Below are positions 17,401 through 24,666 of a stretch of DNA of 64,000 nucleotides, in pieces (position 1 is the stretch's first letter; each line of letters starts with the position of its first letter). The translations under genes were made by a program, and so were the position numbers. The stretch is from Catenulispora sp. EB89 (lineage in GTDB: Bacteria; Actinomycetota; Actinomycetes; Streptomycetales; Catenulisporaceae). Where the stretch lies: positions 186,001 to 250,000 of the forward strand of contig NZ_JBGCCU010000012.1 of assembly GCF_041261445.1 (NCBI RefSeq), given 5' to 3'. Below the pieces are notes generated by a model. It made no database searches. It was not told the DNA's origin and worked only from the letters and a program-made list of their open reading frames with translations.

Positions 17401-20037
17401 CGGCGGTACTACGGGAACACCGGTCTGACCGGCATCCGCACCACTGATGCTGTCGGCTGCCGGTTCGTGGTCGCCGACCGTGTCGATGCCCGGATGGTGT
17501 CGGTCGCGGTCCGCTTCGAAGACCTCGGGCGCGCGCTGGAGGGCTTGGCGCAGGTGGCCGGCGACCAGGAACCGCCGGTGGACGCCGACGTGTATCTGTC
17601 CTGGGAGAAGCAGCCTGCTGATGACGACACGATGGCCGCCGCTCTCTACGACGCCGTCACCGAGCTCCCGCTGCCGCCCGGAATCCGTCGCCTCACCACG
17701 ACCGTCGCCGGCCATCGCGGCTCGGTGACGCACCACCACGTCACCTTCCGTCCGTCGGCTGAGGGGCTCCGCGAGGACCGCTTGATTCGCGGCCTGCACC
17801 CCTATATCGCGCAGCGCATGCAGATCGAGCGGCTGAGCAAGTTCGACCTGACCCGGCTGCCGTCCTCCGACGAGGATGTCCAGCTGTTCCAGTGCGTGGC
17901 CCGTGAGAACGCCGCCGACGACCGGCTCATCGCCTTCACCCAGATCCGCGATCTGACCGGGCTGCGGGACGACGACGGCCGCCTGGTCGCGCTCCCGACC
18001 GCGGAGAACGCCGTCGCTGCGTGCGTGGACTCGATTCGGAATGCTCGGGCGCGGCGGTCGTCGAAGCACCGCGCGAATACGAACCGGATCGTGGTGTACG
18101 TCTGGCCGCCGATTGTCTTCTCCCGCTCGGAGTTGGAGGCCATCGCCACGCGTGTTCTTCCGACGACCGACGGGGCCGGGCTGGAGGAGATCCTGTTCAT
18201 CGGCCGCACTGGGGATCCGCTCACGGGTGCGTTGACGAAGGTGGCGATGCGCGTCTCCTTTGACCCGGCCGGTGGTCGGGAGCTGACTGTCGAGGCTCCT
18301 TCCAGCGAGCTCATCGAACCCATTGACGGCTACCGCCAGAAGGTCCTTCGCGCTGCCGCCCGCAACACGGTCTACCCCTACGAGCTGACTACTCTGCTGG
18401 GCGACTTCAGTGAGTACGATCTCGACGACGAGCACGCGCTGGTGCCGGTGTCGCGTCCGAAGGGCGGTAACCGGGCGGCGATCGTTGCCGGTGTTGTCAA
18501 CACTCCGACCGAGCGCTATCCCGAGGGCGTCACCCGGGTCCTTCTGCTCGGCGACCCCACCAAATCCCTCGGTGCGCTCTCCGAACCGGAGTGCCGCCGG
18601 GTGATCGCCGCGCTGGATCTGGCCGAGCGCATGGCAGTGCCGCTGGAGTGGTACGCGCTGTCGGCTGGCGCGCGCATCTCCATGGAGTCGGGCACCGAGA
18701 ACATGGACTGGGTCGCCGCGGCCTTGAAGCGGATCGTGGAGTTCACCCAGGCCGGCGGCGAGATCAACATCGTCTCGGCGGGCGTCAACGTCGGGGCGCA
18801 GCCGTACTGGAACGCCGAGGCCACGATGCTGATGCACACGCGCGGTGTGCTGGTCATGACTCCGGACTCTGCGATGGTGCTGACCGGCAAGCAGGCGCTG
18901 GACTTCTCCGGCGGCGTCTCGGCCGAGGACAACTTCGGCATCGGCGGCTACGACCGCGTGATGGGCCCCAACGGGCAGGCGCAGTACTGGGCCCCCGACC
19001 TCGCCGCCGCGCGCGATCTGCTGATGGCGCACTACGACCACACGTACATCGCTCCCGGCGAGACCACCCCTCGCCGCGCCACTACCGACGACCCGCATGA
19101 CCGCGATGTATCCGGCTTCCCCCACACGATCGAGGGCAGCGACTTCAAGACGGTCGGCGACATCTTCTCCGCTGCCGCGAACCCGGAGCGCAAGAAGGCG
19201 TTCGACATCAGGACCGTGATGCGGGCGTTGTCCGACCAGGACCACCCGGTTCTGGAGCGCTGGGCCGGCATGGCCGACGCCGAGACCGCCGTGGTCCAGG
19301 ACGCCCGCCTCGGCGGCCGCCCGGTCTGCTTGCTCGGCATCGAATCCAAGCCGGTCCCGCGCCGCGGCTTCCCCCCGGCCGACGGCCCCGACTCCTACAC
19401 CGCCGGCACCCTCTTCCCCCGCTCCTCGAAGAAGGCCGCCCGCGCGATCAACGCCGCCAGCGGCAACCGCCCCTTGGTGGTCCTGGCCAACCTGTCAGGC
19501 TTCGACGGCTCCCCGGAATCCTTGCGCAAGCTCCAGCTCGAATACGGCGCCGAGATCGGCCGCGCGATCGTGAACTTCCAGGGCCCGATCGTCTTCTGCG
19601 TGATCTCCCGCTACCACGGCGGCGCATTCGTGGTGTTCTCCAAGGCCCTGAACCCGAACATGACGGTACTAGCCCTGGAAGGCTCCTACGCCTCAGTCCT
19701 CGGCGGCGCCCCCGCCGCCGCCGTGGTGTTCTCCGCCGACGTCGACGCCCGCACCGCCGCCGACCCCCGCATCCGCGGCCTCGAAACCCGCACCGCAGCC
19801 GCCGCCGGCACCGACCGCGCCGCCATGACAGCCGAACTCGACGAACTCCGCACCCAGATCCGCGCCGAGAAGCTGAGCGAAGTCGCCGCGGAGTTCGACC
19901 GCGTCCACGACATCAGGCGCGCCGTCGAAGTGGGCTCGGTAGACGCCGTGATCAAGGCCGCCGAGCTGCGGCCGTCGATCATCGACGCGGTCGAGGCGAT
20001 CGCGGCGCGGCTGGCGGGAGCTGAGTCGCGAGTTTGA
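14497..20037 (+). CDS. single-chain multidomain acetyl/acyl-CoA carboxylase (BC-BCCP-CT)
   Basis: The protein has 1846 residues from GTG, with RBS GAGGAAGG 8 bases upstream. The N-terminal biotin carboxylase (about 1-450) contains KATAGGGGRGIRV and FLEVNTRLQVEHPITE. The biotin carrier domain has Lys624 in LESMKMETV. A long central region (about 680-1200) resembles the linker of eukaryotic-type ACC. The carboxyltransferase region (about 1250-1780) has VNVGAQPYWNAEATMLMHT and ISRYHGGAFVVFSKALNPNM. One polypeptide therefore carries all three ACC functions and would make malonyl-CoA (or a substituted malonyl-CoA) from bicarbonate, ATP and an acyl-CoA. Most actinobacteria use separate AccA and AccB/D subunits, so this form is unusual. 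It may supply extender units to the AT-less KS-ACP-AOS enzyme, which is inference from proximity. Confidence 0.93.
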   Translation: MFKRVAIVNRGEPAMRLIRAVRGLAAQTGERIETVALYTDVDRAATFVREADIAHDLGPAAARPYLNLEILERALVASGADAAWVGWGFVAEDPAFAELCDRIGVTFIGPSADAMRQLGDKIGAKLLAEEVGVPVAPWSRGAVETLPAAIEAAARIGYPLMLKATAGGGGRGIRVITDESELVDAYERTSAEAARAFGSGVVFLEQLVTGARHVEVQVIADGQGTAWALGVRDCSVQRRNQKIIEESASPVLAPEQAADLKASAERLALAVGYRGAATVEFLYHPGSRSFAFLEVNTRLQVEHPITECTTGFDLVWAQLHVASGGTLDGLAPAERGHAIEARLNAEDPDRDFAPAPGRIVRLDLPAGPGIRVDTGVGVGDVIPADFDSMIAKIIAYGRDREQALGRLRQAMAETTVVIEGGATNKSFVLELLDRPEVVDGSADTGWIDRVRAAGGLVRHRHSGVALAAAAIEAYGEAEALERRRLLDTAAGGRPQVRHDSGRPLDLKLRGAGHRVRVARIDAHRFRVLIESGSEADAVQTADVEIERFDEHLGRITVNGRRHRLLTATHGPVHLVEVDGVGHRVSRDEGGVVRSPAPALVVASPAGVGELVEAGAPVLVLESMKMETVLRAPFRARLVELAAAVGSQVQAGEALLRLEPAPDEDSDSAAVDASVVASDGAGSAALAALDLPAEPDAVPTARRLVRGQEDLRGLLLGYDVDPHDERRVLDDYLAAREAAVEAGDRPLAAEVALIEVFADLAELSRNRPAGEEFGGHNQGHVHSAREYFHTYLQSLDVERAGLPAAFQAKLSKALAHYGVPDLEPGPDLQAAVFRIFLAQQRAASDAAAVAALLRTWLREAPPPEALRRRVGLALEHLVAATQVRFPVVSDLARGVVFAWLGQPFLRRRRALVYDRVRRHLRYLDQNPHAADRADRIAEMVSSTEPLVRLLGQRLVRAGLDNTVMLEVLTRRYYGNTGLTGIRTTDAVGCRFVVADRVDARMVSVAVRFEDLGRALEGLAQVAGDQEPPVDADVYLSWEKQPADDDTMAAALYDAVTELPLPPGIRRLTTTVAGHRGSVTHHHVTFRPSAEGLREDRLIRGLHPYIAQRMQIERLSKFDLTRLPSSDEDVQLFQCVARENAADDRLIAFTQIRDLTGLRDDDGRLVALPTAENAVAACVDSIRNARARRSSKHRANTNRIVVYVWPPIVFSRSELEAIATRVLPTTDGAGLEEILFIGRTGDPLTGALTKVAMRVSFDPAGGRELTVEAPSSELIEPIDGYRQKVLRAAARNTVYPYELTTLLGDFSEYDLDDEHALVPVSRPKGGNRAAIVAGVVNTPTERYPEGVTRVLLLGDPTKSLGALSEPECRRVIAALDLAERMAVPLEWYALSAGARISMESGTENMDWVAAALKRIVEFTQAGGEINIVSAGVNVGAQPYWNAEATMLMHTRGVLVMTPDSAMVLTGKQALDFSGGVSAEDNFGIGGYDRVMGPNGQAQYWAPDLAAARDLLMAHYDHTYIAPGETTPRRATTDDPHDRDVSGFPHTIEGSDFKTVGDIFSAAANPERKKAFDIRTVMRALSDQDHPVLERWAGMADAETAVVQDARLGGRPVCLLGIESKPVPRRGFPPADGPDSYTAGTLFPRSSKKAARAINAASGNRPLVVLANLSGFDGSPESLRKLQLEYGAEIGRAIVNFQGPIVFCVISRYHGGAFVVFSKALNPNMTVLALEGSYASVLGGAPAAAVVFSADVDARTAADPRIRGLETRTAAAAGTDRAAMTAELDELRTQIRAEKLSEVAAEFDRVHDIRRAVEVGSVDAVIKAAELRPSIIDAVEAIAARLAGAESRV

Positions 20038-20065
20038 TTCGCAGCGATGAGGAATGAAGGCGGGG

Positions 20066-20093
20066 CCAGCGCGCTCGCATGGTGGCGCGCTGG
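20066..20093 (+). terminator. hairpin terminator after the carboxylase gene
   Basis: Stem CCAGCGCGC against GCGCGCTGG (9 bp, perfect) with a 10-base loop, followed by TCTTTG, 28 bases after the carboxylase stop codon. Confidence 0.7.
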
Positions 20094-20510
20094 TCTTTGC
20101 AGCTGGGTCTTCTGACTCATGGGTGGGTGCTGTGCCGTGCCGTACCGGGCAGGTTGCGGGTCGCAGGCATTATTTAGTCGCTGCTGACCTATGTGTGGGT
20201 GCTGGTGGCGGGTGCGGTTTGTTGGTGGGTTGACAGTCAAGGGCTTTTTTTGACGGCTTCGCAGGGTTTTAAGAAGGATCCGCTGGGTGGCGCAGTTCGG
20301 TGGTGTGCCGCTGGTTGCGTTGGCGGCTGGCGGTGATGCTGGGCACGACCGCGCGCGGGTTCGAGTCACTGCGCATGCGTTGCGTAGGCGGCGATCGTTG
20401 GGCGTGGTGGGTGCCTGAAGTCAAGGGCAGGCGCCTCCGGCGGGGGCACTCGAGACTCTGAGGGATCCCCAACCCCCCGCGTCGGCGGCGGTTCGTGTGT
20501 TGGTCGCCGA

Positions 20511-20671
20511 GTCCCGGATCCCTCGTCGCTGACGTCGCCCGGAGGGAACCATCCCGGCCTGGCGGTGTCCAGCCGCATCGCACGCTGCTGTGGTCGAGCT
20601 GCGTCCGGCTTGACCCCGCCAGTCCGGGCTGGTTGTGCAAGCACCGCCGACAGCGACGAGGGATCCGGGAC
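20511..20671. repeat. internal hairpin A of the nested palindrome
   Basis: Outer arms 20511-20531 and 20651-20671 are perfect 21-base inverted copies. Inner arms 20547-20575 and 20606-20634 match at 25 of 29 positions. The loop region carries CACGCTGCTGTGGT (20581-20594), which reappears inverted in hairpin C at 20849-20862. Confidence 0.85.
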
Positions 20672-20774
20672 AACCCCACCTGTGGTGTGGACGGGGTCCA
20701 CTCGGGTGCGCACACCTGCGGATGGTGACGTGGCGTGCCCAAGACGCGGGAATCCTTCCCACAGGCCGGGGTTG

Positions 20775-20930
20775 TCCCGGGTTCCCCGTCGCGTCGGCGG
20801 GCGTAGCCAAGCTGACCGGGCCGGTGGTGTCAAGTCGCACGAGGCTGCACCACAGCAGCGTGTGATCCGACTTGATACCACCGGACCGGTCTGCTTCCTT
20901 CCAGGCGACGACGTGACGGGGAACCCGGGA
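20775..20930. repeat. internal hairpin C of the nested palindrome
   Basis: Outer arms 20775-20796 and 20909-20930 match at 21 of 22 positions. Inner arms 20814-20837 and 20868-20891 match at 22 of 24. Between hairpins A and C lies a shorter palindromic stretch, with GACAACCCC at 20669-20677 opposed by GGGGTTGTC near 20768-20776. Confidence 0.85.
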
Positions 20931-21236
20931 CACAGGCGACCACAAGCAACGTCCGGCGCCCAACAGCGCGGCCCCCCATCCCCGGAGCGAGGCCGCTCGC
21001 CGCGCAGGCGCCGCCGGAGGCCTTGTCTTTGACTTTCAGGTGCCCACCACACGCGGCCGCCACCCGCCCACCTGACGTGTGCGCAGTGACTCGGACCGGT
21101 GCGCGGTCGTGCACACGAACAACCGCCGGCCGCCAGCGCGTCCCCAGGCACGCCACCGAACTGCGCCACCCAGCGGATCCTTCTTAAAGCCCTGCGAAGC
21201 CGTAAAAAGCTCCTAAAACCCACCAACAAACCGCAC

Positions 21237-21673
21237 TCGACGCACCCACCACACCCCAGCCACCCACAGCCACACATCAAGCAGGGGCGCCATCATTTTC
21301 GGCTTCGCCTAAGGTTTGGTGACCTCGCTGGGGGACGCCACCCCACCAGCCCCTCCCGCCCCTCCCCTCCCCGCGCCGTCCCAAGTTGCGTGTTGCGTCA
21401 TTCCCGGCCGCCGACCCGCGTCCGGCCGCCCGTTCCGTTGAACCGCAGAGTCCGCGCCCGTATTGACATCAGCGGGCTGATATCCGCGCCCGGGCTGCCC
21501 GGTCCGGGCGGCGCTTCCGGCGGGCGGGGAGCTGTGCGGGGTACGAGATGGTACGAGATGGGCAGACTTGTGCGTGCGCCTTCAGGTGCGCGTGCGGAGG
21601 CGTCGTGTCGTTGTCCCGCCGCTCTCCGCGCGGCCTGGCCCGTCCGTGATGATCAGGAAAGGGACGGTGTTCG
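21237..21673. other. gene-free leader upstream of the carboxylate-amine ligase gene
   Basis: No convincing reading frame is present. The only clear structure is a tandem duplication of GTACGAGATG at 21541-21560. The promoter of the ligase gene must lie here, but no confident -35/-10 pair was found. Confidence 0.5.
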
Positions 21674-22831
21674 GTGTCTGCGTCACACATCTCGGTCGAT
21701 CAGGTCCTCACGATCGGTGTGGAGGAGGAGTTCTATCTCGCCGACAGGGAGTCGCTGCGGGCGGTGTCGCGTGCCGGTGAGGTGGTCGCCGGTGCTGCGG
21801 CGGTGCTGGGGGAGCGGGTGCAGGCGGAGCTGTTCGCCAGCCAGGTCGAGCTGGTCTCCACGCCTCACGCCTCGGCGGCGGATCTGCGGGCCGAGCTGGT
21901 GTTCCTGCGGCGGACCGGTGCGGCGTTCGCGGCGTCGTCGGGGTGCGTGCTCGTCGCGGCCGGGAGCGCGGTGCTGAACGACTGGCCGCTGCCGGTGTTC
22001 GACACCGGGCGCTATCGGGAGATAGGGCGCCGCTTCGAGTCTGTCCTGCACCGCATGCGCGCCGAGCCCAACGGCTGCCACGTGCACCTCGGGACGCTCG
22101 CCTGGTCCGAGGCGCTCGCGCTGACCAACCACCTCCGGCCGTGGCTGCCGATCCTTCAGGCGCTGTGTGTGAACTCGCCGTTCGCGGGCGGTCGGCACCG
22201 GGGCTGCCTGTCGTGGCGCCACTTCGATTTCGGCAGCTGGCCGCAAGCTCGTCCGGCGCCGATCCTGACCGAGTCGGTCTACGCCCGGCAGATGGACTCC
22301 TGGGTCTCGGACGGCAAGATCCTGGACCGCAGAATGATGTACTGGTACGCGCGCCCCTCCGAGCACGTCCCGACCGTGGAGATCCGCATCGCGGACGCCA
22401 ACTGGGACCTCGACGTCATCATGCTGATGGTCCTGCTGGCCCGCGGCCTCGGCACCGCCCTGCTGGCCGAGATCCGAGCCGGCGTCTACTTCCCGCAGAT
22501 CGGCCGCGGCCAGGTCGAGAGGGCCCACCGCCTGGCCGCCGACACCGGCCCGACCGGCCCCGGAATCAGTCCCCTGACGGGCACCGCCCTCCCGATGAGC
22601 GCCTGTCTTCAGCTGCTGCTCGACCGCGCCCGCCCGGGACTGGAGGCGGCGGGCGACGTCGAACTCGTCACGGAACTGATGGCGGCCCTGCGCGTCCGGC
22701 GCACCGGCGCCGAGCGCCAGCTGGTACTGGTCCAGAGCGGCGGAACGCTGCGTGACCTGGTACGCATGGCCGCGATCGAGGAGGTGGCCGACGACAGCGT
22801 CATCGCGGAGGCGGCGCGTCGCGGGCGGTAG
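21674..22831 (+). CDS. YbdK-type carboxylate-amine ligase (glutamate-cysteine ligase GCS2 family)
   Basis: The protein has 385 residues, starting at GTG. The N-terminus TIGVEEEFYLAD is the metal-binding signature of the GCS2 family. RAEPNGCHVHLG, RPSEHVPTVEIRIADANWD and TGTALPMSACLQLLL are further conserved blocks. Family members are ATP-grasp-like ligases joining a carboxylate (classically glutamate) to an amine such as cysteine. Many YbdK forms have only weak glutamate-cysteine ligase activity and unknown true substrates. The gene stands alone after the palindromic element, 59 bp upstream of an epimerase gene with which it may be co-transcribed. The family is certain, the substrate is not. 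Confidence 0.9.
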   Translation: MSASHISVDQVLTIGVEEEFYLADRESLRAVSRAGEVVAGAAAVLGERVQAELFASQVELVSTPHASAADLRAELVFLRRTGAAFAASSGCVLVAAGSAVLNDWPLPVFDTGRYREIGRRFESVLHRMRAEPNGCHVHLGTLAWSEALALTNHLRPWLPILQALCVNSPFAGGRHRGCLSWRHFDFGSWPQARPAPILTESVYARQMDSWVSDGKILDRRMMYWYARPSEHVPTVEIRIADANWDLDVIMLMVLLARGLGTALLAEIRAGVYFPQIGRGQVERAHRLAADTGPTGPGISPLTGTALPMSACLQLLLDRARPGLEAAGDVELVTELMAALRVRRTGAERQLVLVQSGGTLRDLVRMAAIEEVADDSVIAEAARRGR

Positions 22832-22890
22832 TCCGCTCTCTCGCGGTGGCGTGACATCATCGAGCCCTGAGGCCAAGCGAGGAGGCGACC

Positions 22891-23811
22891 GTGCGGGTGC
22901 TGGTCACAGGGGCGTTCGGCTACGTCGGACACGCGGTGACCCGGGCCCTGCTCGAAGCCCGCCACGAGGTGGTGGCCATGACCACGCGCCCGAACCGGCC
23001 ACGCCCCGCCACCGCAGTGAGCCTCGTCGTCGCGGACCTGCGTGACCCGAGCCGGTTGAAGGCCGCGGTGGACGGCGCCGACGCTGTCGTCCACCTCGCC
23101 GCGCTGACCCGGGTCCGCGAGTCGTTCGACCAGCCCGACACCTACGCCACGATCAACACGGTCGGCACACGCAACCTCCTCGCGGCCGTGGCGGATACCG
23201 GACGCGTCATGCCCTTCGTCCACGCCTCCACCGCCGCGGTCTACGGCACCCCCGCGAACCAGCCGGTCAACGAGGACTGCGACCCCGCCCCGAGCAGCCC
23301 GTACGGCGCGACGAAGCTCGCCGCCGACGCCGCGGTGAGCGAAGCCGCCGCCCAAGGCACCATCGCGGGAGTGAGCCTGCGCGCCTTCAACATCGCCGGC
23401 GCGGTCGACGGCCGCCCCGAGCCCGACCTGACCCGCATCATCCCCCAGACGCTCGCCGTCGCCGCCGGCCGGTCCGACCACCTCGCCGTCAACGGCGACG
23501 GCACCGCGATCCGCGACTACGTCCACCTCGCCGACGTGGCCGACGCCTTCATCAGAGCCCTGACACGAGCGCAGCCGGGCACGTTCGCGGTCTACAACAT
23601 CGGCGCCACCCCGGCCAGCGTCGCCCAGATCATCGACGTGGCGCGGACCGTCACCGGTCGGGAGATCCCCGTCCGGCACAACCCGCAGACGCCCGAGGTC
23701 CCGGAGCTTCGGGCCGATATCACTCGGGCCAGGACCGAACTGGGGTGGTCGCCGGTTTTCTCCAGTCTGGAGCGGATCATCGGCGACTGCTGGGACGCGG
23801 CACAGCGGTGA
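22891..23811 (+). CDS. NAD-dependent epimerase/dehydratase (extended SDR)
   Basis: The protein has 306 residues from GTG. VLVTGAFGYVGHAVTRALLE is the cofactor loop with a Gly-x-x-Gly-x-x-Gly pattern. VHASTAAVYGTP and SPYGATKLAADAAV supply the Ser and the Tyr-x-x-x-Lys of the catalytic triad. RDYVHLADVADAFIRAL and VYNIGATPASVAQIID are typical of nucleotide-sugar 4-epimerases (GalE-like). The enzyme is probably active on an NDP-sugar, but no glycosyltransferase or sugar cluster adjoins it. It converges on the Clp-N regulator gene across a hairpin. Confidence 0.88.
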   Translation: MRVLVTGAFGYVGHAVTRALLEARHEVVAMTTRPNRPRPATAVSLVVADLRDPSRLKAAVDGADAVVHLAALTRVRESFDQPDTYATINTVGTRNLLAAVADTGRVMPFVHASTAAVYGTPANQPVNEDCDPAPSSPYGATKLAADAAVSEAAAQGTIAGVSLRAFNIAGAVDGRPEPDLTRIIPQTLAVAAGRSDHLAVNGDGTAIRDYVHLADVADAFIRALTRAQPGTFAVYNIGATPASVAQIIDVARTVTGREIPVRHNPQTPEVPELRADITRARTELGWSPVFSSLERIIGDCWDAAQR

Positions 23812-23833
23812 CAGCAGCCGACTCGACGGCAGC

Positions 23834-23862
23834 GCCCGGTGGACTCGTCGAGTTCACCGGGC
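23834..23862. terminator. bidirectional hairpin terminator
   Basis: GCCCGGTG (23834-23841) pairs with CACCGGGC (23855-23862), and the enclosed ACTCG/CGAGT can extend the stem. It lies in the 73-bp gap between converging genes. Confidence 0.65.
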
Positions 23863-23884
23863 TCAGCCGCTCAACGACCGGTCC

Positions 23885-24604
23885 TTACTTGCCACGCGAG
23901 GCGGACGACTCCGCCGCCTCGGCGAGCTCGACGAGATGCGCCTTGACCGTCTCGAACAGTCCGTCCGCCGAGAAGCCCAGATCGCGCAGAATCCCTGCGG
24001 CCAGGCCCTCCTCCGTGCGGATCAACCCGAGCAGCGAGTGCTCCGTGCCGACCCAGCCGGTGCCGAGCTCGGCCGCCACGCCGGACGCCAGCTTGATGGC
24101 GGTCGTGCTCTCCGGCCGGAAGGGGATGTGGCCCCGCGGCGCCTTTCGGCCGGCCGGCGGCAACACCGCCTCGATCGCGTCGCGGACCGCCTTCTGCGAC
24201 CCGGCCTGCGCCACCAGCAGCTGACAAGCCGTGCCGCGCGGCTCGCCGAGCAGGCCGAGCAGCAGGTGTTCGGTGCCGATGGTGTCGTGCTTGGACGTCC
24301 GCGCGGCCTCTTGCGCCAGCACGATGGCGTGCCGGTTGAGGTCCGTGAACCGCTCGAAGGTGTTGGGCCGGCGGCGCTGTTGAGCGGCCTGCTTGCTCAC
24401 CCCGATGGCGTCGCCGATCTCGCTCCAGGAGGCGCCGGCCTCCTTGGCCTTGCCGACGTAGTAGTCGACGAGCTGGTCGCCGAGGTCGGTCAGGGTCCGG
24501 TTGCGCAGCTGGGCCTCGCTGACCCGGGCCAGGTGGTCGGCGTCGGGCGTTTCGGCGTCGAGACGGGCGATCAGGTCGGCGAGGCTGATGTTGAGGGGGC
24601 TCAT
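23885..24604 (-). CDS. DNA-binding regulator with two Clp N-terminal repeats
   Basis: The protein has 239 residues. The N-terminal part (about 40-80) contains an HTH, WSEIGDAIGVSKQAAQQRR. The C-terminal two thirds hold two Clp-N repeats: NRHAIVLAQEAARTS with IGTEHLLLGLLGEP, and TAIKLASGVAAEL with VGTEHSLLGLIRTEE. In ClpA/ClpC this repeat docks adaptors and substrates; here there is no AAA ATPase module. The protein is probably a stress-responsive regulator sensing substrate or adaptor proteins through the Clp-N repeats. ATG at 24604 is chosen because upstream in-frame sequence runs through two operator-like palindromes. Autoregulation through these sites is likely. Confidence 0.85.
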   Translation of the reverse strand: MSPLNISLADLIARLDAETPDADHLARVSEAQLRNRTLTDLGDQLVDYYVGKAKEAGASWSEIGDAIGVSKQAAQQRRRPNTFERFTDLNRHAIVLAQEAARTSKHDTIGTEHLLLGLLGEPRGTACQLLVAQAGSQKAVRDAIEAVLPPAGRKAPRGHIPFRPESTTAIKLASGVAAELGTGWVGTEHSLLGLIRTEEGLAAGILRDLGFSADGLFETVKAHLVELAEAAESSASRGK

Positions 24605-24607
24605 GCC

Positions 24608-24652
24608 GTCAACTGTAGATTGACGATACGGGAGTGTCAACCTGAAATTGAC
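24608..24652. promoter_or_regulatory. paired operators GTCAA-N7-TTGAC upstream of the Clp-N regulator
   Basis: Two 17-bp inverted repeats of identical form (24608-24624 and 24636-24652) have centres 28 bp apart. They lie directly upstream of the regulator start and 14 bp after the stop of the esterase gene, which reads toward this site. The position suits an autoregulatory operator. Confidence 0.65.
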
Positions 24653-24666
24653 GCTCCCGGGTGCGC

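Larger units (their letters stand above)
20212..21236. repeat. nested quasi-palindromic element of about 1 kb, non-coding
   Basis: The two ends are inverted copies. A 19-base arm at 20212-20230 matches 21218-21236. A 57-base arm at 20253-20309 matches 21147-21203 with 55 of 57 positions identical. Weaker similarity continues inward (the ACGACCGCGC and GAGTCACTGCGCA segments) to about 20440 and 21010. Inside lie further hairpins at 20511-20671 and 20775-20930. All pairs share a centre near 20721-20724, so the whole element folds on itself as one large palindrome. No transposase or credible reading frame is present. Frames open on both strands are Arg/Pro/Gly-rich and themselves repeat, as expected of palindromic non-coding DNA. 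It could be a non-autonomous mobile element or a structured intergenic repeat family. Confidence 0.85.

Noticed and set aside
16087-19245. Long open frame on the strand opposite the carboxylase
   Set aside because: A high-GC antisense shadow with Arg/Gly/Gln-biased composition; the opposing frame has unambiguous BC, BCCP and CT domains.
20366-21280. Open frames on both strands in the palindromic region, up to 304 codons
   Set aside because: Their predicted peptides are Arg/Pro/Gly-rich, repeat internally, and mirror the inverted repeats; no domain or RBS supports them.
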